This document shows, piece after piece, positions 7,701 to 16,785 of a stretch of DNA of 64,000 nt. The DNA is from Excoecaria cochinchinensis (Eukaryota > Streptophyta > Magnoliopsida > Malpighiales > Euphorbiaceae): contig CANTUQ010000031.1 in the NCBI GenBank assembly GCA_947683425.1, positions 6,397,001-6,461,000 of the forward strand, given 5' to 3'. The stretch's first letter is position 1. The number at the start of each line of letters is the position of its first letter. The notes beneath the pieces are model-generated. The model was not told the DNA's origin, did not search any database, and worked only from the letters and a program-made list of their open reading frames with translations. The position numbers and the translations under genes were made by a program.

Positions 7701-9381
7701 ACGCAGATGGCTTGAGTTATTTAAGGACTACGACTGCATTGTGGATTACCATCCTGGTAAGGCCAATGTTGTTGCAGATGCTTTGAGTCGTAAGTCAGTT
7801 TCAGCCTTGTTCTTGAGGCGTTTCAGATGGCGATTTGGTTCGGATGGGGCTTTGCTTGCCCAGTTGCGTGTGAGGCCTACTTTGAGACAGAGGATAGTGG
7901 ATGCTCAGAGAGATGATGTGAGACTTCAGCGGATTGTGCATGAGGTTAGATCGGGTAAGCCATCAGAGTTCTCAGTTCAGGATGAGGTACTTATGTTCAG
8001 AGGTCGCCTGTGTGTGCCAGAGTCTGAGGTTTTGAGGAGACAGCTCTTGAGTGAGGCGCATAGTTCAGTCTTTACTATGCATCCTGGCAGTACGAAGATG
8101 TACCAAGACATGAAGCAATTCTATTGGTGGTCTGGTATGAAGCGTGATATAGTGGATTTTGTTTCCAAGTGCTTGACTTGTCAGCAGGTGAAGGCAGAGC
8201 ATCAGGTTCCTTCAGGTTTGCTTATGCCTTTATCCATTCCTGAGTGGAAATGGAGTGATATCACCATGGACTTTGTTTCTGGCTTGCCTTTGACTCAGAG
8301 GAAGCATGATTCGGTTTGGGTTATTGTGGATCGGCTTACGAAGTCAGCTCACTTCTTGCCAGTTAGAGTGGACTACTCCATGGACAGATTAGCCAGTATC
8401 TATGTAGATGAGATAGTTCGACTGCATGGTGTGCCTTTGTCCATAGTGTCAGATCGAGATCCGAGGTTTACTTCCAAGTTTTGGAAGGAGTTACAGAGAG
8501 CTTTGGGCACTAGGTTAAACTTCAGTACAGCGTTTCATCCTCAGACCGATGGTCAGTCAGAGCGAGTTATTCAGATTCTGGAGGATATGATGAGGGCTTG
8601 TACTTTAGATTTTCCGGGCAGTTGGGACAGATATGTATCATTGATGGAGTTTGCCTACAACAACAGTTTCCAGTCGAGTATTGGTATGGCACCATATGAG
8701 GCTTTATATGGTCGTCAGTGTAGGACTCCGATTTGTTGGACCGAGCTATCCGAGAGATCTATGGTTGGACCCGACTTGGTTAGAGATACTGAAGAGAAAA
8801 TCAGAGTAGTGCAGCGGAATTTGAAGGCAGCAAAGGATCGACAGAAGTCTTACGCCAATTTGAAGAGGAAAGATGTGCATTTTGAGATCGGGGATAAAGT
8901 TTTCCTTAAAGTTTCTCCTTGGAGGAGAGTGATTCGATTTGGAAAGAAGGGTAAGCTGAGTCCTCGGTTCATTGGACCTTATGAGATTTTGGCTAAGGTG
9001 GGACCTGTAGCCTACAGATTAGCGCTACCGATGGAGTTAGCAAAGTTGCATGATGTGTTCCACGTTTCGATGCTTCGTCGGTACAGATCAGATCCTTCGC
9101 ATGTTCTGTCAGTTCAGGATATCCAGGTTCAGCCAGATTTCTCTTATGATGAGGAACCGCGTGCTATTCTAGCCCGAGAGGTTAGGCAGTTGAGAAATAA
9201 GCAGATTCCTTTGGTTAAAGTGTTGTGGATCCATCATGGAGTTGAGGAAGCGACTTGGGAACCAGAGGAGTCGATGAGAGCTCAGTATCCACAGTTATTC
9301 AGTTTAGGTGAGAATTTCGAGGATGAAATTCTTATTAGTAGGGGAGAGTTGTCACACCCCATTTGCCCCCTAGTAGAATGA
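4750..9381 (+). CDS. gag-pol: E1 Gag-Pol polyprotein, intact (1543 aa)
   Basis: A single frame encodes the whole chromovirus polyprotein. Capsid region is at about residues 90-230. The CCHC zinc knuckle is C322, C325, H330, C335, in a basic RG-rich stretch. Aspartic protease has D422 in DPGST. RT has the FIDD box 756-759 (Phe replaces the usual Tyr, common in this clade). RNase H shows D905, E942, D967. Integrase has a zinc-binding H/H/C1141/C1144 and a D1174, D1235, E1271 triad with 35-residue spacing. A chromodomain-like C-terminus lies at about 1470-1517 (EVRQLRN.QIPLVKVLW..HGVEEATWEPE). Start: the first ATG after the primer site. The last nine residues and the stop are encoded inside the 3' LTR. 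Gag and Pol are fused in frame without a shift. It drives the element's particle formation, reverse transcription and integration. Confidence 0.97.
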   Translation: MASNSAHGAREESAESVNPPAVDQSVSVNVSAQHARVQPEATAMPLEAMFRLHQDMARVLERVTAPRAPMENLRRAGVEDFYGTGLSESETAERWLDKVKRALREIRCPPDQQAECALALLQGSAFEWWELVCRHPQLPDPITWEFFEGEFIKKYITQTYRDQRWAQFLGLRQRTLSVADYEKEFNRLSRYAPRGVMTDDFRCKHFEAGLNESLKIALISLMCIPGVHYYQIVEAAVRAELSETVMRERAQRRSSSRGGSFSSKRSRDPQDESVSGSASRGRRQGSTAVSGSGRGGRAETTPVCPHCSRSHRGECRWLTGACFRCGSSEHRLAGCPRVQEDSGSQREGSRVGSNASQATRGRGRGRGRGGRHRDGAASETVEHPPQGGIRAYAMRARDEQDAPDVIAGKFLLHDTELYALIDPGSTHSYLCTDRVIDKLHSVDQLDYEICVTSPLGHSVSVSRVFRSCPLIVAGVVLPADLIELPFREFDLILGMDWLGKYRAVVDCHRKTVVLRDRSQSLVFLKGLGASSVNNVISAMQAKRFIRKGCEAFLAVVLDSRRDQVQIEDFPIVREFGDVFPSELPGLPPEREVELSIEIMPGTAPISRAPYRMAPVELRELKSQLQELLDKGFIRPSISPWGAPVLFVKKKDGSLRMCIDYRQINKVTVKNKYPLPRIEDLFDQLRGAGVFSKIDLRSGYYQLRVQDAGVVKTAFRTRYGHYEFLVMPFGLTNAPAAFMDLMNRVFRPYLDRFVVVFIDDILVYSKNESEHEEHLRLVLQMLREHHLFAKLSKCDFWLREVSFLGHIISASGIQVDPAKIEAIFDWKAPRNVQEVRSFLGLAGYYRRFVKGFSVIAAPMTRLLRKGVRFEWSDRCQSCFDRLKQLLVEAPILTQPISGKEFVIYSDASGVGLGCMLMQEGKVVAYASRQLKPHEKNYPTHDLELAAVIFALKIWRHYLYGEKCRIFSDHKSLKYFLSQKELNMRQRRWLELFKDYDCIVDYHPGKANVVADALSRKSVSALFLRRFRWRFGSDGALLAQLRVRPTLRQRIVDAQRDDVRLQRIVHEVRSGKPSEFSVQDEVLMFRGRLCVPESEVLRRQLLSEAHSSVFTMHPGSTKMYQDMKQFYWWSGMKRDIVDFVSKCLTCQQVKAEHQVPSGLLMPLSIPEWKWSDITMDFVSGLPLTQRKHDSVWVIVDRLTKSAHFLPVRVDYSMDRLASIYVDEIVRLHGVPLSIVSDRDPRFTSKFWKELQRALGTRLNFSTAFHPQTDGQSERVIQILEDMMRACTLDFPGSWDRYVSLMEFAYNNSFQSSIGMAPYEALYGRQCRTPICWTELSERSMVGPDLVRDTEEKIRVVQRNLKAAKDRQKSYANLKRKDVHFEIGDKVFLKVSPWRRVIRFGKKGKLSPRFIGPYEILAKVGPVAYRLALPMELAKLHDVFHVSMLRRYRSDPSHVLSVQDIQVQPDFSYDEEPRAILAREVRQLRNKQIPLVKVLWIHHGVEEATWEPEESMRAQYPQLFSLGENFEDEILISRGELSHPICPLVE
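9338..9349 (+). promoter_or_regulatory. E1 polypurine tract
   Basis: AGGGGAGAG-type purine run ending next to the TG of the 3' LTR; it primes plus-strand DNA synthesis. It overlaps the coding frame. The same GGGGAGAGTT block precedes the LTRs of E2, E7 and E8. Confidence 0.9.
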
Positions 9382-11767
9382 GCCTGTCTGTCTGTCTATC
9401 TGTCTGTCAGTATGTGTAAGCGTTCGCATGTGTTCAGCATTTCATAAGGGTATTTCAGTAAAATGTATGATTTTGGGGTTTAATTATTATGTGGGTGCAT
9501 ACATGGCATTAGTGTGTTTAATTAAATGAGATATACTTGTATGCACTTACTCATACCATTGTAGGGTGTATTTAATTAGGAGTGGGTAGAGTGTGTGTAG
9601 TGTATATTAGTTTGGTGTGTATGGTTGGTTTCCACCAACAGGATTGTGACAAATGTAGGGATAGAGAAAGGAAGAGTTAAAAGAGAAAGGAGAATGGGAA
9701 ATGCTGGAATTTCTTTAGTCTTCTCGATTCTTCTTCCTCTCTAACCCATCTTTTTCTTTATTCTTAACTTTGGAACCCTAAGCTTGGATTAAGCTACTGT
9801 TAGTGGAAATCAGTCATTCTCTTAGCATTTTGTGGGTAAGTCATTGCATCTTCCTCATTTTATTGTCAATTCTTCATCATCTTCTTCTTTAGGTTGAGTT
9901 TTAACTTAGGGTTGCATGTTGATGTTCTTGTTGTGTTTGTATTCTAGCTGAGGCTCCACGCGATCCCAAAGGCAAAGAGGTTGCTGGGAGCAGTGGGACT
10001 AAGTGATAGAAGTTAGAATCCAGGTTTGGGAATAATTATTTGTGATTTGTGTAATTTTGAGTTACTGTAAATTTTCTAGGGTTCTTGTTTTTGAGAAATT
10101 TGAATGCTTTTATTCTTGATTTGATTTAGTTGTTTAAATGTGAATTGAGTTGTATAATTGTTGTCTAAATTGTTTGAGATGAATTCTGGAAGGTAAGAAC
10201 AGGTTTGATTGGTTTTAAATCGAATTGGGATTGAAATTGTGTTCTGTAAATTCTGGAAATTCTGGAAAAAACGATTTACTGTTGAAACTCCCTCTGTCGC
10301 GCGATTCGCTACCCAGGAAGGCAAGTCACGTCGCGTGACTCTCGGTCACGATGTGACATGCCTGCTGAGAAGCCAGTCGCGTGACCAGCTGAAGTGCAGG
10401 CAAGTCACGCGACGTGATCTTTGGTCACGTCGTGTGACCTGCGAGGAAGAGGCAGATCACGCAGCGTGATCTGCGAGGGAGAGCAGGGTCACGTCGCGTG
10501 ACCCTAGGTCACGCCGTGACCTGCATAAGCGTGATCCGCGAGGATCATGCGTCGAGATCTGCGGGAAACAAGCAGGTCACGAGACGTGACCCTCGGTCAC
10601 GCCGTGACCTGCCTGTTGAATCGCCAGTTTTCTCCGTTCAGCTCGTTTTTCCGAAATTTCTTGGTTTTTGACTCCGAACTGAATTTGGTATTTCTTCTGA
10701 ATGGACTTTAATATTGTACGATGCATGTCTTATTATTTAATGCTTCGATATGCGTGATGGCATGATTTTCTGGTGAATTATACGCTATATCCTGAAATGT
10801 GATCAGTGTGACGCATAACCTGCTAGAGTCAAGTAAGTGGATAGTTAGGCATGCCTAATAGAGTCTTTTAGCTGCAGCCCTCAGTTCAGTTTGGACCCCG
10901 ATCAGGTCCCCGTTTGGTTCCTCGCGAACCCTTCAGTATAGAATCTTGTTTAAGATTCCCTCAGTATATAAATAACATGTTCTGATAAATGATTTAATAT
11001 TTGATTTGTACCTGTGAGGTACCCTCAGTATTCGATTCGTACCCGTAAGGTACCCTCAGTACACTCGTTATCCACTGTCTAGAGTCAGCAGGTATTATTG
11101 AATGTTAATGGAAATGTTCTGATCTGATATGGCTTTGAATGGAATATCTGAATGAGTTTAATGATGAATTACATGTTGGATGATTCTGCAATGCATGTGA
11201 GATTCTGAAAGTATGGTATTTAATTACGGCATGCTTATATGATTTATGCAACTGTTTTTGCATTCTGTCATTGTGAATGTGTTATGCCTTGACGACCACT
11301 GTGAGTGGCCGTCCATAATTGATGTGTGTTTCCCCACTAAGCGTTTTATCGCTTAGCACGGTGTTTTTACCCGTGCAGGTGTGGAAGACGTTTTGCCTTG
11401 AGAGAGTCGCCGTTATCAAGCCAACACAGAAGGGATTAGTGTAGGGCTCAGTTTTGTATCAGTTATTGATTCTTTTTGTATAGAACTCTCTGTATCAGCT
11501 TCCGCTTTTGTAACTATATTTTTGTATATGTAATATTATTTTGGTATCAGCTTGCTGATCAGAACATTATTGTAATAGTTTAATTATAGTAATGCATGAT
11601 CAGCTTTTGCTTTCTGCATGTAAAGTTTTTAATTATTCTGTATTTCTGAATGTATGTTATGAATGGATGTCTACTTTGCTTTGCATCTGTTTGGTGATAC
11701 CTTGTCTCATACGGCTTCTCACTCCTTATCGGATGGGAACGCCTACGTATGGGAAGGGGGTATTACA
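9350..11767 (+). repeat. E1 3' LTR
   Basis: 2418 bp, aligned without gaps to 2210-4627 with offset 7140. Two substitutions were found by column-wise reading. It supplies the stop codon of Gag-Pol at 9379-9381 and carries the same internal blocks (exon-like 9948-10006, dyad array 10323-10615, hairpin chain 10845-11075). Confidence 0.97.
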
Positions 11768-11772
11768 CAGGC
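11768..11772. repeat. Target-site duplication of E1, right copy
   Basis: CAGGC, identical to 2205-2209. Confidence 0.97.
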
Positions 11773-12270
11773 GGTAGCAAAGTAGAACCCTGTGAGATAC
11801 TTGCAGGAAGCTCCATCTCTACTTGGAAAGATGGGCAGGTGGTTGTTGCTGCTACAAGAGTTTGATGTAGAGTATGTTACTCGAAAGACTATCAAAGGGC
11901 GTGCAGTGGCAGGATTCCTATTAGAACACCCAATTCAAGGAGACTCATACGAGTTCAACTTTTCGGATGAGGATGTAGCAGCTATAGCAGTTCAGGGTTG
12001 GCGATTGCACTTTGACGGGGCCGTGAACAGCAAGGGGGCAGGAGTAGGAGTTATTCTGACAACCCCGGGTGATGAGAAGCTTCCCTTGGCGAAGAAGTTG
12101 AGATTCAGGGCCACCAACAACGGGGCCGAGTATGAAGCATGTACTTTTGGGGTGGAAGCCTTAATAGCCTTGGGGGCAAAGAATGTGGAAGTATTCGGAG
12201 ATTCATCCCTGGTGATTAATCAAATTTGAGGTGAATGGGCTGTTAAAGAAGAAAGGCTAATGTCGTACAT
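11773..12270 (+). pseudogene. Tat-A RNase H end and second (archaeal-type) RNase H
   Basis: Continuation of Tat-A after E1. It first has the end of the regular RNase H (RYLQEAPSLLGKMGRWLLLLQEFDVEYVTRKTIKGRAVA split over stops). From about 11990 comes the extra RNase H typical of Tat elements: GWRLHFDGAVN, GAGVGVIL, NNGAEYEA, FGDSSLVINQI, with the Asp, Glu and Asp catalytic positions readable. A TGA at 12227 ends the open part. The frame is then cut at 12270 by the CACTA element and continues at 15519. Confidence 0.88.
12268..12270. repeat. CACTA target-site duplication, left copy (CAT)
   Basis: The 3-bp CAT next to CACTAC is repeated after GTAGTG at 15516-15518. Three bases is the expected CACTA duplication length. 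Confidence 0.9.
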
Positions 12271-12545
12271 CACTACAAAAAAAAGGGCAATTAGCGACGG
12301 CAAATTCCGTCGCTAATGTCGATATTTTAGTCGCTAATAGCTTTTAGCGACAGGACGACGAAATGTCGCAAATAGAGCCGTCGCAAAAATTTAGCGACCA
12401 AAAGTGAAACAGTCGCTAAATTTAGCGACAGATAAATCCGTCGCTAAAAATAAAAATACCGTCGCTAAATAATGCCTAAATTAGTCGTTGGAAATATTGG
12501 AGAAATATTAGCGACAAAATATTCCGTCGCTATTCCGTCGCAAAA
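12271..12545. repeat. CACTA left subterminal repeat array
   Basis: A dense set of TTAGCGAC and GTCGCTAA motifs in both orientations, many as TTAGCGACGG/CCGTCGCTAA pairs. It mirrors the right end at 15149-15515. Confidence 0.9.
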
Positions 12546-12576
12546 TTATTAATTTTTTATTATTAATTTTCATTTA

Positions 12577-12580
<4 letters not shown>

Positions 12581-12622
<42 letters not shown>
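12581..12622. repeat. (ATT)n microsatellite
   Basis: About 14 uninterrupted ATT units inside the CACTA element. Confidence 0.95.
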
Positions 12623-12624
<2 letters not shown>

Positions 12625-14570
12625 ATCAAAAATTTAATTTATATAAATAATAATTATGCAATATTATTAACAATACTATTAATTTAAAAATATAATATTA
12701 TAAAAATATATTAAATTATACAATTAAATGTGTACAAATAGTCAATTCGGTTCGATTTTAAACGTAACCGAACAGATCGAAAATCAAACTTATATTAAAC
12801 AAAATAAAACAATTTAAATAAAATAAAAAAAATAACATACATGAATTTTTATATTATGTTCCTAATAAATACTAAGCAAAATTACATTAAAAATAAATAT
12901 ACATAAATTACATTAGATATTGCCTATGATTTCGTGCTTTATTTGTCCCGGACTGATTTCAATTGTGCTCATTTGAGAATGATTGCAAGCCTAAAATCTG
13001 CAAACTTTAAATTACCTTTCATTGTCTATGAGAAGATTAGAACCTGCCCACCAAAAACAAGAAAAAAAAAAGGAAAAGAAAATCAGCAGTTCAATGCCTT
13101 ATGAAATGAAAAACAAGACTCAATGGTAAATAAATTGATTGCTTATTAACCTTTGATATCAAGCTAATTTTTGGTCATTGTGTCAATACCCGAACCTAGA
13201 TTTCTCGAATAGAAATAACTTAAGGAAGTTGGAGTGCAAAATGTGACAATAATTAACTATGCAAAGACAGGTTGGTATCAAATTTTAGAAACATCAGTGG
13301 CTAATTTGATATGAGGAAAGCAGATTGAGATCAGTGGCTAATTTGATATAGTGAACAATCCACTCACTAATCCATTCAATAAATAAGATCCACATATAGG
13401 ACCCTGACAATAAAAATATAGAAGGGCCTATATAAAAATTATTAATCTACTAGAACATATAATATAACTATAAATATCAAAAGAAATAATCGAAATCAAA
13501 ACCTTTCTATATTCTTTATAAAAAAATAAAAATACATTCAATAACCTATTAGTTATCAACTTATCAAGCATCAAGATTTTAAATATAAATTCTGAGTCTT
13601 ACAAGGCTTGCAAATATAAAAATCAAATAAATTATTCAAAAATAAGTTATTATAATCAAACATAAGTAGTAAATATTTAAATATCATACAACAATAATGG
13701 GAAGCATTAGAAATTGGTGTTGTAGATTGTCTTCCTTCAATAATTTCCTAATACATTAACGTAAAATATAAACAAAACACATGTCGGAGTAGAAGATCTG
13801 TTATTACAGAAAAAAATATAGCAGCAACCTCCATCAACAAAGCATTAGAATTATAAGGCTCAGCAGGTGGTTGGTTATTGAAAATTATATAATATCGCAC
13901 AATGGATCATGCAACATGCCAAGTAACATATATTACAAATAACAATCTAATAAAACCACTAACTAAACACTGATTCGCCAGGCCAAAAATAATTAATGTG
14001 CTATCTAACAAATAGACAAGCTAAGCAACTGCAAACAAATAAGCACTGCTAAGTGCCTTGCTAATTGCACTTCCTAATCAAAGCCATTATAAATTTACAA
14101 TAATTCAGATAGAACACACTAAGCATCTTAAGCCAAAATTAAAGCAAGCAATTAACTTAACACTATGCGTATTGTGTGCAAGCAACTAACTTAACTGAAG
14201 TTTTCAAATACAGAGCAAGCAATTAACTTAACCAATTTCAGAATTAGCTAATAACAGAATCAATAAAGATAGGAAACAATATTTGCTAAATATATAAGGA
14301 TTTCTTGAATATATTGACATATCAGTAGCATGAAAAAAACTCCAATTCTCACACTCCAATTTTTATACCAGTAGCAAAAACTAAACTCTAATTATTATAT
14401 TAGTTGTTCATACCATTACTATATCTGAAGTAAAAAGACAATTCAAGCAATAATCAGGCATTATCAACCAACCAACTGAATTTTCACATTAAATATATAC
14501 AACCCAGATCATAAACCTTCCATAAACAATTTAATTTATTGAAAATATGTTAGAAAAGCAAATTTGGCAG
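12623..14570. other. CACTA AT-rich interior, no gene seen
   Basis: About 1.95 kb of AT-rich sequence without a convincing frame on either strand. Short imperfect repeats such as CAAGCAATTAACTTAAC occur near 14145-14235. I see no transposase motif. Confidence 0.7.
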
Positions 14571-15115
14571 TCACATACCAATTTTTCCGCAGATTTTGGT
14601 CTCTTCACCGTCGCCGGAGACTCGTCGGAGCACCACCGGAGGCACTAAACCCATCGGAAGGAAGCTCGGAGCCTCGGGGTCCCTTTTCCGGTGCTCACGC
14701 GCCCATCCACGGCGCCGTTTAGCCGGAATCGTCGTCGGTAGCTTCTGTTCAACCCCTCTCCGATCTCTCCATCGCCGGTGAGTGCTGAAGATCCATGGCC
14801 ATCGGGATGATCGCCTGCCCACCGTGAGCCCCGTCGTGGTGTTCGTGTCACCTCTCGCCGTCGGAGCTCGCCGGAAAACGCAGAGGAAGCTTCGGTTTCC
14901 TCCTGCTCTCCTACAACGGTGATGTCGCGATGGAGGGGGAAAAAGGACTCCGAGATCGGCGTTGTGAGGAGCCGCTGCTCGCCGTTGACCGCCGCCAACC
15001 GCTCGCCCCCTTCCGCCGCTGCTCCGCCGTCCCCCTCTCCCTCTCTCTTTCGTTCTCTCCTTCTTCGGTTTCCCATCTTCTGTCTTCCCCCCTTCTTTCT
15101 TTTTCCATTTGATAA
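14571..15115. other. GC-rich block inside the CACTA element, possible captured sequence
   Basis: An abrupt switch from AT-rich to GC-rich DNA with many CCGTCGCCGG-like motifs and overlapping frames on both strands (the longest, 143 codons, on the minus strand at 14645-15076). The predicted peptides are Arg, Gly and Glu rich and match no family I recognise. The composition resembles a plant 5' exon or 5' UTR taken up by the transposon, but this is inference. It could also be element-specific filler. Confidence 0.5.
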
Positions 15116-15148
15116 TAATTTTGTTATTTAAAATATTTGAAAATATTT

Positions 15149-15515
15149 TAGCGACGGAAACTTTCCGTCGCTAAATCCGTCGCAATTACTATAAATTAAA
15201 TAACCTCTAAATTTAGCGACCGAATTAGGAGTCGCTATTTTAGCGACTAATTATTTAGTCGCTAAATTAGTCGCAAATATTTGCGACTGACTTTTTAGTC
15301 GCTAAATTAGTCGCAAAAAAAGGCGCGATAAATTGCCGCCAAATTTTAGCGACGGTTTATTTTTTAGTCGCTAAACAGTCGCTAAATTTGTCGTAAAAAA
15401 TGAAAAAAAGAATTTAGCGACTAATTCTTAAAACAGTCGCTAATCAGTCGCTAATTAGCGACGAAAAAAAAACAGTCGCTAATTTTAGTCGCTAATCAAT
15501 AGTTTTTTTGTAGTG
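15149..15515. repeat. CACTA right subterminal repeat array
   Basis: More than a dozen TTAGCGAC/GTCGCTAA motifs in both orientations, ending at TTTTTTTGTAGTG. Confidence 0.9.
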
Positions 15516-15518
15516 CAT
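15516..15518. repeat. CACTA target-site duplication, right copy
   Basis: CAT, identical to 12268-12270. Confidence 0.9.
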
Positions 15519-15752
15519 TAAGCACTTGAGAGACCTGAGTAGTCAGTTTGAAGTGTGTACATTCCATTCCATTCCAAGGGATGTAAATCAATTGGCCGAC
15601 GCACTCGCCACTTTAGTGTCAATGTGGGACAATCCAGAAGGGTTACTTATGAGGCCGGTTTTGATTTCTAACTCTGAGAGACCTAGCTTCGAATCTAAAT
15701 CAGTCATGGAAATAGAAGAGCGAATGGGAAGCCGTGGTATTAAGACATTATG
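15519..15752 (+). pseudogene. Tat-A second RNase H, 3' end
   Basis: Readable as KHLRDLSSQFEVCTFHSIPRD.NQLADALATLVSMW, the C-terminal helix region of the Tat-specific RNase H (final catalytic Asp in ADAL). It matches Tat-B on the minus strand at about 52590-52810. The frame closes at a TGA at 15751. Confidence 0.85.
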
Positions 15753-16785
15753 AACTATCTAGAAAATATGACTTTTCCAGAGGAAGCTACTGAGAAAGAT
15801 CAGAGAATGATTCGCAAATTTTCTACCCAGTTCATTTGCATAAATTGGATATTATACAAATGGCAGGCTGATGGTATCCAGTTGAGATGTTTGGATGAGA
15901 AAGAGGCCAAGAGGGTAATGGAAGAAACTCATGCTGGCGTATGCAGTGCCCATATGAACGGGCTGACATTGGCAAAGAAGATTATGAGGTGAGGTTCTTT
16001 TGGCTCACCATGGATAATGACTGCTCAAAGTATGTAAAGCAGTATCAGTTGTGCCAATAGTATGCAGATTTAAGGCACTTGCCTGTCTCAGAATTGCATA
16101 TTTTGACATCGCCCTGGCCGTTCGCAGCCTTGGGGATTGATATTATTGGGGAAATTCATCCTACGGCTTCCAATGAACATAGATACCTCATCGTCGCCAT
16201 TGATTATTTTTCCAAATGGGTAGAAGCTAAGTCTTTCAAAAAAGTTGATGCTAGGGATATGGCGAAATTCATTGAGAAAAATTTGATATGTAGGTACGGC
16301 CTCCCACATCACGTGGTATCTGACAACAGGGTCCAGTTTATGGCCGAGACGAAGAAATTGTTCCAAAAGTATGGTATTGAGCATCATAAGTCGTCCCCAT
16401 ACCGCCCTCAAGCCAATGGGGTAGTAGAAGCCGCCAACAAAAGTATCAAGAGGATTCTAGCCAAGACGGTTCAGAATTATAAAGATTGGGTGAAAAAGCT
16501 GCCTTTTGCATGCTAGGGTTACAGAATGACCACCAGAACATCTACAGGAGCCACACCGTACTCTTTGGTGTATGGAACGGAGGGGGTATTGCCAGTCGAA
16601 GTTGCACTCAAGTCACTAAGAGTGGTCATGGAAGCTCAGATCCTAGAAGCTGAATGGGCACAACAACGGTTACAACACTTAAACATGTTAGATGAGAACA
16701 GATTGAGAGCCTATTACCATAACCAAATTTATCAGAAGAGGCTTGCTTGATCCTTTGGAAAGAAAGTCAAGAAGCATCCCCTGAA
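15753..16785 (+). pseudogene. Tat-A integrase, degenerate and 3'-truncated
   Basis: The zinc-binding N-terminus (E.HAGVCSAHMNGLTLAKKI) is near 15750-15992. The catalytic core at 16079-16516 has Asp in GIDIIGEI, Asp in VVSDNRVQF and Glu in NGVVEAANKSIKR. The C-terminal part at 16526-16750 has TGATPYSLVYGTEGVLPVEV and LDENRLRAYYHNQIYQKR. Stops and small shifts separate these pieces (for example after 15992 and at 16514). The sequence ends abruptly at 16785, where LTR sequence of E3 begins without a recognisable terminus. The 3' UTR and LTR of Tat-A are missing. Confidence 0.88.

Larger units (their letters stand above)
2210..11767 (+). mobile_element. E1: complete Tekay/Del-type chromovirus (Ty3/Gypsy)
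   Basis: A structurally complete LTR retrotransposon of 9558 bp: LTR 2210-4627, primer site, a single Gag-Pol frame, polypurine tract, LTR 9350-11767, flanked by CAGGC on both sides. The domain order Gag, protease, RT, RNase H, integrase, chromodomain and the long LTRs fit the Tekay (Del) clade of chromoviruses. The LTRs align with no gaps and differ at two positions (2584/9724 C-T and 4270/11410 T-C), so the insertion is recent. Every catalytic residue I checked is present, so it could be autonomous. It sits in the RNase H of the older Tat-A. Confidence 0.97.
12271..15515. mobile_element. Non-autonomous CACTA (En/Spm-type) DNA transposon
   Basis: 3245 bp, bounded by CACTACAAAAAAA on the left and its complement TTTTTTTGTAGTG on the right, with a CAT duplication. 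Both ends carry arrays of short GCGACGG/CCGTCGC and GTCGCTAA motifs, the subterminal transposase-binding layout of this superfamily. No transposase (TNPD/TNPA-like) frame is visible, so it would need transposase from another copy. The interior is AT-rich except for a sharply GC-rich block at 14571-15115. It inserted in the second RNase H of Tat-A, and the flanking reading frame lines up when the insert and one CAT are ignored. Confidence 0.95.

Noticed and set aside
14645..15076. 143-codon minus-strand frame in the CACTA element as a gene
   Set aside because: Overlapping frames exist on both strands of the GC-rich block, the product is low complexity and no domain is recognisable.
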